In this document: positions 43,266-52,248 of the stretch, one piece after another
How positions within the stretch are numbered: the stretch's first letter is position 1
Layout: each line of letters opens with the position of its first letter
Program-made: the position numbers and the translations under genes
The notes under the pieces: generated by a model
What the model saw: only the letters and a program-made list of their open reading frames with translations
Told to the model about the DNA's origin: nothing
Database searches by the model: none
Source: Natronomonas sp. CBA1123
GTDB taxonomy: Archaea; Halobacteriota; Halobacteria; Halobacteriales; Haloarculaceae
Assembly (NCBI RefSeq): GCF_009741925.1
Contig: NZ_WPCC01000002.1
Coordinates: 62,001 to 126,000 of the forward strand
Length of the DNA stretch: 64,000 nt
Direction of reading: 5' to 3'

Positions 43266-44498
43266 ATGAGTAACGACGACACGACAGCACGAGAACGACA
43301 GGGGCCGTTGGACGGGTTGCGCGTTATCGACATGTCGGGCATGATCAGCGGCGCGTTTGCGACGACAATGATGGGCGATTTCGGCGCTGACGTGGTGATG
43401 ATCGAGCATCCGAAAGTGGGCGACCCGATCCGTGAGTGGCCGAAGAAGACCGAGGACGGCCACTCGTTGGCGTGGAAATCGCTCGGGCGCAACAAGCGCT
43501 GTATCACACTCGATTTAGGTTCAGATCGCGGTCGGGAACTCGCTCTGGAACTCATTGAGGATGCCGACATCGTCTTCGAGAACTTCCGGCCCGGGACGAT
43601 GGAACGGTGGGGGCTCGGCCCCGACGACATCCACGAGGTCAACGAACGCGCGATTATGGTCCGGCTTTCGGGATACGGGCAGACCGGTCCAAAATCTGAG
43701 AAACCCGGATTCGGCACCATCGCCGAGGGAATTTCCGGGTGGGCTCACGCCAACGGCTTCCCCGACCGCGAACCGCTTCTGCCGCCGATTAGCCTCGCGG
43801 ACCTGACAGCGGCCCAGTTTGCCCTTCAGGCGACGCTGATGGCCGTCTACGAGCGAGATCTCGGTCGGGGAGGTAGCGACGAGGGACAGGTCGTCGACGT
43901 TTCCCTCATCGAACCACTCTCGCGACTCTTTTTCGGAGACGTAGAGGCCTACGACTACGATGGTCACGTCCGCGAGCGGACAGGGAATCGCCATCCAAAC
44001 ACCGCTCCACGGAACATCTACGAGACGAAGGATGGCTACATGACAATGTCCGCCTCAAATCAGAAAATTTTCGAGCGCGTCGCACACGCCATCGGCAAGC
44101 CCGAACTTATCGAGGATGACCGTTTCGCGGACAACGAAAAACGCGTCGAGAACGTCGAGGCTCTCGACGCGGAAATCGAAGCGTGGACCCGAGACCACAC
44201 GACCGAGGAAGCTATCGACATCTTAGAGGCAGAGGACGCCATCGTGGGACCCGTCTACGACGTCGAAGACATCCGGCAGGACGAGCAGTACCAGGCCCGC
44301 GACGATTTCGTCACGGTCGACGACCCCGACGTTGGGCAAATCGAAACGTTCGCACCGGTCCCCGAGTTCTCCCGAACCCCCGGCGATATCGAGTTTCTCG
44401 GCCCCGGACATGGCGAGCACAACGAGGAAATTTACGGCGGTGAACTCGACCTCTCGCCGGAGGAAATCGTCGACTTGGAGGAGGAGGGAATCATATAA
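43266..44498 (+). CDS. Class III (CaiB/BaiF) CoA-transferase
   Basis: ATG 43266 gives 410 residues: GLRVIDMSGMISGAFATTMM at the start, RNKRCITLDLGSDRGRE, and the catalytic aspartate at Asp179 in PISLADLTAAQFALQ. The enzyme moves CoA between carboxylic acids. The stop is immediately followed by the start of the DRE-TIM enzyme. Its presence behind hydantoinase genes suggests that the product acid is converted to a CoA ester. ATG 43254 (MRDCMSN) is an alternative start. Confidence 0.9.
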   Translation: MSNDDTTARERQGPLDGLRVIDMSGMISGAFATTMMGDFGADVVMIEHPKVGDPIREWPKKTEDGHSLAWKSLGRNKRCITLDLGSDRGRELALELIEDADIVFENFRPGTMERWGLGPDDIHEVNERAIMVRLSGYGQTGPKSEKPGFGTIAEGISGWAHANGFPDREPLLPPISLADLTAAQFALQATLMAVYERDLGRGGSDEGQVVDVSLIEPLSRLFFGDVEAYDYDGHVRERTGNRHPNTAPRNIYETKDGYMTMSASNQKIFERVAHAIGKPELIEDDRFADNEKRVENVEALDAEIEAWTRDHTTEEAIDILEAEDAIVGPVYDVEDIRQDEQYQARDDFVTVDDPDVGQIETFAPVPEFSRTPGDIEFLGPGHGEHNEEIYGGELDLSPEEIVDLEEEGII

Positions 44499-45590
44499 AT
44501 GCTCCTGACAGATGTCACACTCAGGGAAGGGGACCAGATGCCCGGGCGGGAGTTCACCGCCGACGAAAAAATCGAATGCGCACGGACTCTCGACGAGTTG
44601 GGCGTCCCCTTCATTCAGCCCGGCTTTCCCGCGACCGGCGAGAAAGACCAAGCAGCCATCTCGGAGCTAGCGGGGACGACCAATGCGGAGGTAGTCGCTC
44701 TAGCACGCGCGCTCGAAAGCGATATCGATGCAGCGCTTTCGGCCGACGCGGAGGTAATCGAAACGTTCGTTTCCGCGTCGGACCGCCACCTAGAACACTT
44801 ACTCGGGATTACCCGCGAGGAAATGTTGTCGATGCTCGGTGAGGCTGTCGACTACATCCGCGAACACGGCCTTCCCGTGCATGTCACCTTGGCCGACGCC
44901 TTCCGAACGGACCACGACCAGCTTATCGAGATTATCGAGACGATTCCGGAAGTGGATTTCATCTCGCTGGCCGACACCGTCGGCGCGCGAACGCCAGCGA
45001 CGGTACAGGAATATCTCGATGGTCTCGACGGCCACATCGACTTCGGTCGTCTGGGCGTCCATTTCCACGACGATATGGGCTGTGCGACGGCCAACGCCCT
45101 CGCATCTTACCGCGCTGGCGTCGGAAAAGCCGACGTGAGCGTCGCTGGGCTCGGCGAACGAGCCGGCAACAGCCCCCTCGAAGAAGTGGTCGTCGCTTGT
45201 TCCGTCGAGCACGACGACGACCTCGGGATGACGACGGACGAACTCGTTCCGGCGTGCCGAAGCATCCTGGACCGCCTCGGCGAGTCCTACGACGACCGAA
45301 AGGCCGTCCTCGGCGAAAAAATCGCCGAACACGAATCTGGAATCCATACGGCAGCGATGCTCGCTGACCCCGCTACGCTCGAACCATTCGACCCAGAACT
45401 GTTCGGCGGCCAGAGCCGACTGATATTCGGTAGATCCACCGGAGAGAGCGGCGCCCGCCGCCTCCTTCGACGAGTCGGGATAGAGCCCGATACACAGACC
45501 GTGGACAGCTATCTCGATGCCTTAGCTGTAGAGGGGCCGCTCGACCTTGACGCCGCGCTCGCACTAGCCAAACGAGAGTTCGGCAGTTAA
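44499..45590 (+). CDS. DRE-TIM metallolyase (isopropylmalate/homocitrate synthase type)
   Basis: The 363-residue protein starts with DVTLREGDQMPG (Arg9, Glu10, Asp12), the DRE-type site, has ISLADTVGARTPA, and metal ligands His188 and His190 in VHFHDDMGC. GLGERAGNSPLEE and HESGIH place it with the isopropylmalate/homocitrate/citramalate synthases rather than HMG-CoA lyases. It condenses acetyl-CoA with a 2-oxo acid, or runs the reverse. It lacks the C-terminal regulatory domain of LeuA (about 510 residues). Its position after a CoA-transferase suggests a role in the same pathway. Confidence 0.85.
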   Translation: MLLTDVTLREGDQMPGREFTADEKIECARTLDELGVPFIQPGFPATGEKDQAAISELAGTTNAEVVALARALESDIDAALSADAEVIETFVSASDRHLEHLLGITREEMLSMLGEAVDYIREHGLPVHVTLADAFRTDHDQLIEIIETIPEVDFISLADTVGARTPATVQEYLDGLDGHIDFGRLGVHFHDDMGCATANALASYRAGVGKADVSVAGLGERAGNSPLEEVVVACSVEHDDDLGMTTDELVPACRSILDRLGESYDDRKAVLGEKIAEHESGIHTAAMLADPATLEPFDPELFGGQSRLIFGRSTGESGARRLLRRVGIEPDTQTVDSYLDALAVEGPLDLDAALALAKREFGS

Positions 45591-45679
45591 TCGGTCTACA
45601 GCGACTCGATTTCGATGTCTCGGTAGCACCTCAATCGACCCGACGAAGACTTATTCATACTCCCGTTCTACGAAGGTCT

Positions 45680-46339
45680 ATGTTTCAGGCAGAGATTCAC
45701 CTCCAGCAACACAAGGAGTGTGTCGTCTCCAAACTCGCAACGGAGTTCGACGAGAATCTCGACATCGCCATCGAGGAACTCCACGACGAACTCGTGACCT
45801 TCGTGCTCGAACCCGGCGACAACGGCCCGGACGTGTTGGCCACTCTTCGGGAATCCGAGCAGGTGAAACACGTTGAAAACCTGGGTGATGGGAACATACT
45901 CGTGACGAAAACGTCGTGCGGCGCCTATTCGGCAATCGACCGAAACCATGGAATCCTCAGGCGACATACGTCAATTGGCCCGGACCGCCGTGTGTACACG
46001 GTGCTGTTCTTCCGCCGGCAGGACCTTCGGGCAATGATTGAGGATTTCCGTGAAATCGGTACCGTGACACTGGGGAAATTGTCAGCCTTTGATAGGACAG
46101 GTGTACGACTTACCGACCGACAGTACGAGGTAATCGAATGTGCTCTCGAGTCAGGATATTTCGAGTGGCCCCGCGAAATCACGAGCGAGGAACTCGCCGA
46201 GAAGATGGAGATCAGCCGCGCAACGCTTTTGGAACACCTCCGGAAGGCGGAGTCTAAACTCCTCTCCGACGGACTCGAAACCGCGACCACTGAGGCGGTA
46301 CGCACGGACCACATCGAACCAACCACGCCACCGAAGTGA
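45680..46339 (+). CDS. HTH_10 (bacterio-opsin-activator type) regulator
   Basis: The 219-residue protein has an N-terminal ligand-sensing-type domain (residues 1-150) and a C-terminal HTH_10 domain: LTDRQYEVIECALESGYFEW then ITSEELAEKMEISRATLLEHLRKAE. These haloarchaeal regulators typically control the neighbouring metabolic operon. It starts 89 bp after the DRE-TIM gene and probably regulates hyuA-to-DRE-TIM genes. The fuller Bat-type sensor domains (PAS, GAF) are absent. Confidence 0.88.
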   Translation: MFQAEIHLQQHKECVVSKLATEFDENLDIAIEELHDELVTFVLEPGDNGPDVLATLRESEQVKHVENLGDGNILVTKTSCGAYSAIDRNHGILRRHTSIGPDRRVYTVLFFRRQDLRAMIEDFREIGTVTLGKLSAFDRTGVRLTDRQYEVIECALESGYFEWPREITSEELAEKMEISRATLLEHLRKAESKLLSDGLETATTEAVRTDHIEPTTPPK

Positions 46340-46433
46340 AGCTGCGAATATCGTTATTCCCAAGGTAGCGATTGGAGATGAGTATATTACAGTAGGTGGA
46401 ATGAGCCTAAATAATTTGTAGAAGTAACATCAG

Positions 46434-47987
46434 TTGACACTTGTGCGTCGTCTGAGCATCTTCGTTTTGGTCACTTTTGGATTACTAATCGCTGGATTAC
46501 TTGCTGCACCCGCTATTGCGTCAGCCAGTGATACACCGGTTGAAACCACCTATATTGTAGAACAGACTGGCAATCAAAGTGTCACTGTTGAGGCTACCGT
46601 TACGCTTCCTCATGACATCGATTTCGTCAGATTTCGGCCACCAAAAAACGTAACGGTAGAGAGCCATAGCTTTGAGCGGTCCAATGGAAGTAGATACATC
46701 ACTGAAACAGACGCAACAATAACCTATCGCCTTACGTCTCCCTTAGGCAACAGAGACTTCGGGGGAAAGAGTACAGCGATAACCGACGAATGGGCCTTCG
46801 TTCAAGTGACTGGCGTAACGGCTTACAGATATTCAGGGGATAACCCGGGCCGAATTCGAAACACCACCACTTCTGGATCGGGTGTAGCAGGAGACCGATT
46901 TGTGTTCACCGGACCGAACACAGTTATGAATACATCGACAGATAGCGATACCTCTATTCAACTAGTAATTCCAGACCAGTCCAATCTGCGTGCTAATTCT
47001 TCAAAGATTCTTAGTGGGCTTTCGAGGGCAGAAGGCGATCTGTCGCTGTCGGGGCCAAGTCAGATAACGATATTTGTTGGGATGTCACCACTAAGACGAG
47101 GGGGACAAGCTTCTGGAGCAGAATTTTGGGCCCATGAGGAATCAGAACTCAATGGAACAAGTACGTGGTTTCACGAATTCGTTCATACACAACAGCAATA
47201 CAAAACAGCCGAGAATATGCAATGGTTTACCGAGGCGAGCGCAGAGTATTATGCAGTCATCTTGGCGGCAGAACAGAATAGACTCACACAAAGAACCTTC
47301 GGCCGTGCAATCACTAGCCGCCAATACGAGTCAGACCGCCTCTCAAATCCGGATGGCTGGTCCAGCGGTAAAACGCCATATGAGAAGGGTCCACGGGTAC
47401 TCGCAGCGCTCGACATCCAGATCCGGAATCGTAGCGACGGCAACGGAACGCTGCTAGATGTCTTTCAACTACTCAACACCCATCAAGGAGATCTTCGGTA
47501 CGTCGATTTCGAAGATTACGTAGCTGAAGTGGCTGGGGAGCGATTAGATCAGTGGCTTCAGCGATACGTCAGAGGAACTGCAGTCCCGAATCCTCCCGAA
47601 GACCCCGAACGGTATGGGTACGAACTCAAAGACGAGAGAATACTGCCCTCAGAAACGACTCCACTTCCAACAGCCCAGCCAGGCCAAGCGACAGAAACAC
47701 CAACCGGGACTGCAACAGCCGCCGACAACTCCGACCTTGGAGACGTAAGCGAACTTTCAGAAACAGATATAGACATAATAATCTTGATGGCTGGCATTGG
47801 AGGCGGTGGGGGAACTCTAGTAATACTTGCCAGCCTAATTCTTGGAGTTTTTAGAAAGCTGACTGAACGTCTATATCAGCCAATTATACCGGAGCGAATC
47901 ATCGTCGGAGGATTCAACACCGGACTCGGTATTGTTCTACTTACTGGAACAATGATGTTCGGCTACGTTGTCTTGCAATTTACATAG
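46434..47987 (+). CDS. Membrane-anchored HExxH metalloprotease
   Basis: The 517-residue protein has an N-terminal hydrophobic signal (IFVLVTFGLLIAGLLAA), a large extracellular domain, and two membrane segments near the C-terminus (MAGIGGGGGTLVILASLI and GGFNTGLGIVLLTGTMMFGY). HEFVH (His247, Glu248, His251) followed by NMQWFTEASAEYYA gives a gluzincin-type zinc site. A Thr/Pro-rich linker precedes the membrane part. The start is TTG 46434 or GTG 46443, both leaderless behind a TATA-like ATAATTT. Codon use is more AT-rich than neighbours. Confidence 0.8.
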   Translation: MTLVRRLSIFVLVTFGLLIAGLLAAPAIASASDTPVETTYIVEQTGNQSVTVEATVTLPHDIDFVRFRPPKNVTVESHSFERSNGSRYITETDATITYRLTSPLGNRDFGGKSTAITDEWAFVQVTGVTAYRYSGDNPGRIRNTTTSGSGVAGDRFVFTGPNTVMNTSTDSDTSIQLVIPDQSNLRANSSKILSGLSRAEGDLSLSGPSQITIFVGMSPLRRGGQASGAEFWAHEESELNGTSTWFHEFVHTQQQYKTAENMQWFTEASAEYYAVILAAEQNRLTQRTFGRAITSRQYESDRLSNPDGWSSGKTPYEKGPRVLAALDIQIRNRSDGNGTLLDVFQLLNTHQGDLRYVDFEDYVAEVAGERLDQWLQRYVRGTAVPNPPEDPERYGYELKDERILPSETTPLPTAQPGQATETPTGTATAADNSDLGDVSELSETDIDIIILMAGIGGGGGTLVILASLILGVFRKLTERLYQPIIPERIIVGGFNTGLGIVLLTGTMMFGYVVLQFT

Positions 47988-48029
47988 TATTGTAGTGCGA
48001 AAAGGAATTAAGAATCTGGTGTGTAGATA

Positions 48030-48452
48030 TTACTCGGTGTAGACCGTCTCAGCAGCCACATTTGGCCGCGGCTTCTCGAGTAACGCCAAGAATTCATCCG
48101 AGTGGTCGATACGGTCGAACAGCTCTTTGAGCGGTTCAGGAGCAAACATGTTGTTGCGGTCGAACACCGCTCTGGCGTCGTCCGTAAGGTAATAGTATCG
48201 ACGTGGCTCTCCAGGGCTCTGGTCCGGAGCATCTGCATACGCAACCACGCCAGCCTCACGAAGCTTCGCCAATCGCTTGCTGATTTTCGATTTCGAAAAC
48301 GGCGGATTCAGAAGCCAGAACTCCTTCGGTGAGACGAGGCCGCTCGGGTGACCCACGATGTCAGCGACGAGGCTTGCACACGCCTCGTCGTCAACCGCGC
48401 TAATCATCGTGACCGTTTGCTCAACGGCAGGGGACGTGTAGGTTCCTTTCAT
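48030..48452 (-). CDS. Winged-helix transcriptional regulator
   Basis: The 140-residue protein has a winged helix around residues 30-85 (LVSPKEFWLLNPPFSKSKIS then KRLAKLREAGVVAYADA) with a C-terminal wing and helix (PGEPRRYYYLTDDARAVFDR). It resembles MarR/PadR-like haloarchaeal regulators. Start ATG 48452. No gene sits downstream in the same direction, so its targets are unknown; it may control its convergent protease neighbour or itself. Confidence 0.75.
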   Translation of the reverse strand: MKGTYTSPAVEQTVTMISAVDDEACASLVADIVGHPSGLVSPKEFWLLNPPFSKSKISKRLAKLREAGVVAYADAPDQSPGEPRRYYYLTDDARAVFDRNNMFAPEPLKELFDRIDHSDEFLALLEKPRPNVAAETVYTE

Positions 48453-48579
48453 AATTAGTAGATAGGACCCATTTCAGATAAAATTTCGGTAGACAGAAAT
48501 CTTACTGAGGAAGCCATCTAGAGCATACATCAACCATACACCCCTATCCAGAGAGGATCAAACCGGCAATCAAACCCGT

Positions 48580-48800
48580 TGTCATTTACGGCGTCAGAGA
48601 CGTTCCTTCGAGAAAACAGCGAAAGCGAAGTCAGGCCGATGGCACGGCACGTGCTATTCGAGTGGGACGACCACGACTGGTCGGAGAAACCACACCCTCA
48701 TGAAAGTCCCAAAGAAGTGCGCACAGACCCTCAAGTTGCCTCCGTGGGTTGGTAGCCGAACCCTCAACGGGGAAATCCTCGCGCTTTAGCGTGGGGTAGA
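48580..48800 (+). mobile_element. IS200/IS605 (TnpB-type) right-end remnant
   Basis: The sequence ends in a hairpin, CCTCGCGC (48777-48784) and GCGTGGGG (48789-48796) around TTTA, resembling the right end of haloarchaeal TnpB elements. Short frames before it ([34 protein letters not shown]) look like TnpB tail translations recalled from other haloarchaea. No intact tnpA or tnpB remains. The rest of 48453-48802 has nothing recognisable. Confidence 0.4.
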
Positions 48801-48802
48801 TA

Positions 48803-49621
48803 TCAAGAATGCAGGAACTTATCCAGCCCGACAAGTTGATCGGCGATGATGATCGCAATGATGGCGGCGATAACATAGACACTCGAAATCGCCGCAATCT
48901 GCGGACTGATATTCCCTCTTATTGCACTGTAGATCGCAACAGGGAGCGTTTCCGTGTCCGAGATGGTGATAATAAGGCTAACGATGAACTCGTTGAGCGC
49001 GAGCATAAACATCATCAGTGAGCCGGAAATCACGCCCGGCATCAGGGCCGGTAGGGTGACGTGTCTGAACGTTTGAATCTCTTCAGCGCCGAGGCTCCGG
49101 GCAGCATTCTCCAGAGTCGGATCGAAGGAGTTGACGCTGGAAGCGACGCTCCAGATCATAAATGGGATGTTAATGATCGTCAGCGCCAACCCGACAGCCC
49201 AGATATTACCGATCCAGCCGATTCGGCCGAAAAGAATCAATAGAATGAATCCCGACACGACGAGGGGAACGGTGAAGGGTAACAACAGATACAGCTGAAT
49301 CCCGTGTTCGAATCGGATATCGTAACGATTCAATCCGATTGCAGTCGAGAGCCCGATCGGGATCGAAATAATCGTACAGATCGTTGCAACCATCACACTA
49401 TTGATAAACGGCTGAATATATTCACCCTCATCAAGTAGCGAGAAGTACCACCTGAGGCTCAATTCATCCGGTGGGAATGCGATGATTTCGCCTGCGCCAA
49501 GGGAGGCAACGAGGATGATAAGCGAGGGCAACACCAAAAATATCAGTTCCACCAGTGCAAATGCTGTAAGATACGGGTGGTCGGTTTTGAGGTGCTGTCC
49601 GACTCCACGCAAGAGACTCAT
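48803..49621 (-). CDS. Polyamine-type ABC permease (PotC-like)
   Basis: This 272-residue permease has six membrane helices and the coupling motif AARSLGAEEIQTFRHVTLPALMPG near residue 180, as in spermidine/putrescine-type importers. It overlaps the preceding permease gene by one base and completes the membrane pair. No ATPase gene follows; a partial one occurs at the right end of the window. Confidence 0.9.
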   Translation of the reverse strand: MSLLRGVGQHLKTDHPYLTAFALVELIFLVLPSLIILVASLGAGEIIAFPPDELSLRWYFSLLDEGEYIQPFINSVMVATICTIISIPIGLSTAIGLNRYDIRFEHGIQLYLLLPFTVPLVVSGFILLILFGRIGWIGNIWAVGLALTIINIPFMIWSVASSVNSFDPTLENAARSLGAEEIQTFRHVTLPALMPGVISGSLMMFMLALNEFIVSLIITISDTETLPVAIYSAIRGNISPQIAAISSVYVIAAIIAIIIADQLVGLDKFLHS

Positions 49622-50577
49622 TATTCACCCACCTCCACGCCGAGGGTCCCGGTACCGTAGCGCCGAAAGACGCCGAGCACGACGATTGAGGCGACCGCTA
49701 CGAGGACGATACTCAGCACGGACGCAAACGGATAGTTTAGCGTTCCGAACACTGTCTGGTAAATGAAGTTTGCTACGAAGTCGTTCGTGCCGCCGCCGAG
49801 CAGGTCAGGAATCGAGTAGTTCGCCATCGAAATCGTAAATACGACAATTGCCGCCGCGGTTATACCAGGCCGTGCCAACGGGAGGATGACGTGGCGAAAC
49901 GTTTGAATCTGATTCGCGCCAGCGTTTTTTGCCGCCCGTTCGAGATCACGGTCGATGCTCGCTATTGCGGGCGTGATCATTAGGACCGCAAACGGCAGCA
50001 TATACTGGACGAGGCCGATGATGACTGCGGTTGAGGTGCCGATTATGTTTAGCGGTTCAAGCCCGATACTCTCGAGTAGCCAGTTGAACGCGCCATTACG
50101 GCCGAGCAGAATAAGCCAGCCGTACGCCCGGATGATCACTCCTGAAAAGAAAGGAACGAACAACCCAAAGAGTAGCACATACCTGAGGATGGGCTGTTTC
50201 GTTCGGACAACTAAGTACGCATACGGTACCGCGAAGACGACACATAAGACGGTGACAAGTGTGGAATAGAGGATAGTCCGGAAGAATACCGTGTGGAAAG
50301 CGGAGGTCTGAATCAGACGATTCCAGTTGGCAAGGGTGTATTCATAGGTGAAAATTTGGATCGTGTCGTACGTCAGAAAGCTGTACCAAGTGAGGAGTGC
50401 CATCCCAACCGCAAGAAAGCTGATTACGAGCACGCCAGGAGTAATCAGGACGTAACCAAACCGGTTTGAGTCGGCTTTTTTTTCGAAGGGAATGCGCTCT
50501 TTAATTGCGATGATGGCGTCCATCACGGACCACTTGAATTGGGTCCAAGTGTGTCGGTAGGTGTCTATTCGGCTCAT
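49621..50577 (-). CDS. Polyamine-type ABC permease (PotB-like)
   Basis: This 318-residue permease starts with a long cytoplasmic N-terminus (to about residue 45), then six helices and the coupling motif AAKNAGANQIQTFRHVILPLARPG. It is transcribed divergently from the histidinol dehydrogenase gene. The pair probably works with the lipoprotein at 53268 and the ATPase starting at 63898. Confidence 0.9.
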   Translation of the reverse strand: MSRIDTYRHTWTQFKWSVMDAIIAIKERIPFEKKADSNRFGYVLITPGVLVISFLAVGMALLTWYSFLTYDTIQIFTYEYTLANWNRLIQTSAFHTVFFRTILYSTLVTVLCVVFAVPYAYLVVRTKQPILRYVLLFGLFVPFFSGVIIRAYGWLILLGRNGAFNWLLESIGLEPLNIIGTSTAVIIGLVQYMLPFAVLMITPAIASIDRDLERAAKNAGANQIQTFRHVILPLARPGITAAAIVVFTISMANYSIPDLLGGGTNDFVANFIYQTVFGTLNYPFASVLSIVLVAVASIVVLGVFRRYGTGTLGVEVGE

Positions 50578-50911
50578 GCGTCAATCATGTTTCCAGTAGG
50601 GATGCGGTTTCGCTGGCCTGTGCCGTCACGATAATAGACGATTCGTAACGCCGTTCTCATAACAGTTGCTCCCCGGCCCTGTTCGGTGCCGAACAGATGG
50701 ATCGCGGTTGTGAGGCTAGCCACGTCCCAGAGGAGGGGTGTCTTTTGTGTCCCATCGGGTTACGTGGGATGTCCTCCCAATGGGGTATACATTTGAGACC
50801 ACCGTATGGTGGATGAGCATGACTCGAATCATCCGCTCGCACTCATCACGTCGCGAGGAGTCACCACACGGTGGGACCGTATTAATGCGCTTGACGAATC
50901 CACAATGATCC
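50578..50911. promoter_or_regulatory. Divergent control region with two copies of the CCATACGGTGG-type motif
   Basis: CCACCGTATGG lies at 50799-50809, inside a stem CCACC/GGTGG, with GTATAC at 50785-50790. CCACACGGTGG lies at 50864-50874 and is followed by a TATA-like GACCGTATTAATG. That TATA element is 26-34 bases before the histidinol dehydrogenase start, as for a leaderless gene. Another stem occurs near 50747-50768 (CCCATCGGGTTACGTGGG). The region separates the permeases from hisD. Confidence 0.6.
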
Positions 50912-52180
50912 ATGGACGTACAGAAACTCTCGGCGCTCAGTCCTGCTGAGTTGGATGCGATTCACAATCGTGATACTGGCCTTGATGCGATCCGAAACGA
51001 TGTTCGGGACATCATAAATCAAGTCCGGACAGACGGCGATGAGGCACTTTATGAATTCAATCGGCGCTTCGATGACGTCGACAGCGACACCCTAGTTGCG
51101 ACCGACGCGATTTCGGGTGCTGCTGATGTAATCGACGAGGATGTTCGGTATGCTTTGGAAGTCGCAATCGATCGCGTACGTGCTTTCCACGAGCGGCAAC
51201 GGCGTGATGACTGGACGGACGACTTTGAGGGGCTAACACTCGGCCGACAGTTCCGACCCATCGAGCGAGTCGGTGCCTACGTCCCTGGTGGAAGCGCAGC
51301 CTATCCCTCAACGGTGATCATGACTGTCGTTCCCGCGAAGGTCGCTGGCGTTGAGGAGGTAGCCGTCGTAACCCCGCCCGCGGACGAAATCAACCCAGTT
51401 ACACTAGCGGCGCTCGACCTGGCAGGTGCCGACGAGGTGTACACCGTCGGTGGCGCACAGGCTATCGCAGCGCTCGCTTACGGTACGGACTCAATCCCTC
51501 CGGTCGAAAAGATCGTTGGGCCAGGGAATCGCTGGGTTGCTGCCGCAAAGGCAGACGTTCGAGGCGATGTCGCTATCGATATGATCGCTGGACCCACCGA
51601 GGTGCTGATTCTGGCCGACGAAACGGCGACTCCTAAATACGTTGCCGCGGAGCTCGTCGCACAGGCCGAACATGACCCCCACTCTTCCGCCGTGGCCGTC
51701 ACCCCAGACGAGACGGTTGCTGAGGCCGTTGTTGATGAAGTTGACCGGCAAATTTCCGATCTGGATCGAAGCGACACCATCCGCGAGGCGCTTGCTAACG
51801 ACAGCAGCGGCGTCTTCTTGGCCGACTCGATGACTGATGCGACGACCTTTGCCGAATCTTACGCCGTTGAGCATCTCGTGGTACAGACAGCGAATCAAAA
51901 AGAGGTCGTTGACGCTATCGACAGTGCAGGTAGCGTTTTCATGGGCGAGTACAGCCCGGTGGCCGTGGGCGATTACGCGAGTGGGACAAATCACGTCCTG
52001 CCGACCTCGGGAGCAGCGAGAACAACAGGTGGACTCTCGATCGACACGTTCGTCCGCTCGCGGACCGTCCAAGAACTCGACCGCGAGGGGCTAGAGTCGA
52101 TTTCGGAGGCTGTGGTCACGTTGGCCGAATTAGAGGGGCTTGACGCCCATGCCGAAAGCGTTCGAACACGGCTTGAATAG
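50912..52180 (+). CDS. hisD: Histidinol dehydrogenase family enzyme
   Basis: The 422-residue protein matches HisD throughout: VRAFHERQRRDDWTDDFEGL, IERVGAYVPGGSAAYPSTV, GPGNRWVAAAKADVRG, AGPTEVLILAD, AEHDPHSSAVAV (zinc ligands) and DYASGTNHVLPTSGAART. HisD oxidises histidinol to histidine in two NAD steps. Beside hut genes and an ABC importer its job may be catabolic, feeding histidinol into histidine breakdown, rather than biosynthetic. HisD-like dehydrogenases for other alcohols (such as sulfopropanediol) are an alternative. Confidence 0.85.
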   Translation: MDVQKLSALSPAELDAIHNRDTGLDAIRNDVRDIINQVRTDGDEALYEFNRRFDDVDSDTLVATDAISGAADVIDEDVRYALEVAIDRVRAFHERQRRDDWTDDFEGLTLGRQFRPIERVGAYVPGGSAAYPSTVIMTVVPAKVAGVEEVAVVTPPADEINPVTLAALDLAGADEVYTVGGAQAIAALAYGTDSIPPVEKIVGPGNRWVAAAKADVRGDVAIDMIAGPTEVLILADETATPKYVAAELVAQAEHDPHSSAVAVTPDETVAEAVVDEVDRQISDLDRSDTIREALANDSSGVFLADSMTDATTFAESYAVEHLVVQTANQKEVVDAIDSAGSVFMGEYSPVAVGDYASGTNHVLPTSGAARTTGGLSIDTFVRSRTVQELDREGLESISEAVVTLAELEGLDAHAESVRTRLE

Positions 52181-52248
52181 GCGTATCCACCGCTCCATCG
52201 CCCTGTGGTGGGCGTACCTTCTTATCGAGCCACACGCAGACGTGAGAT

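Noticed and set aside
50912-52180. Sulfopropanediol dehydrogenase (HpsN) instead of HisD
   Set aside because: No sulfolactate-degrading genes are visible, and the sequence follows haloarchaeal HisD closely, although the alternative is not excluded.
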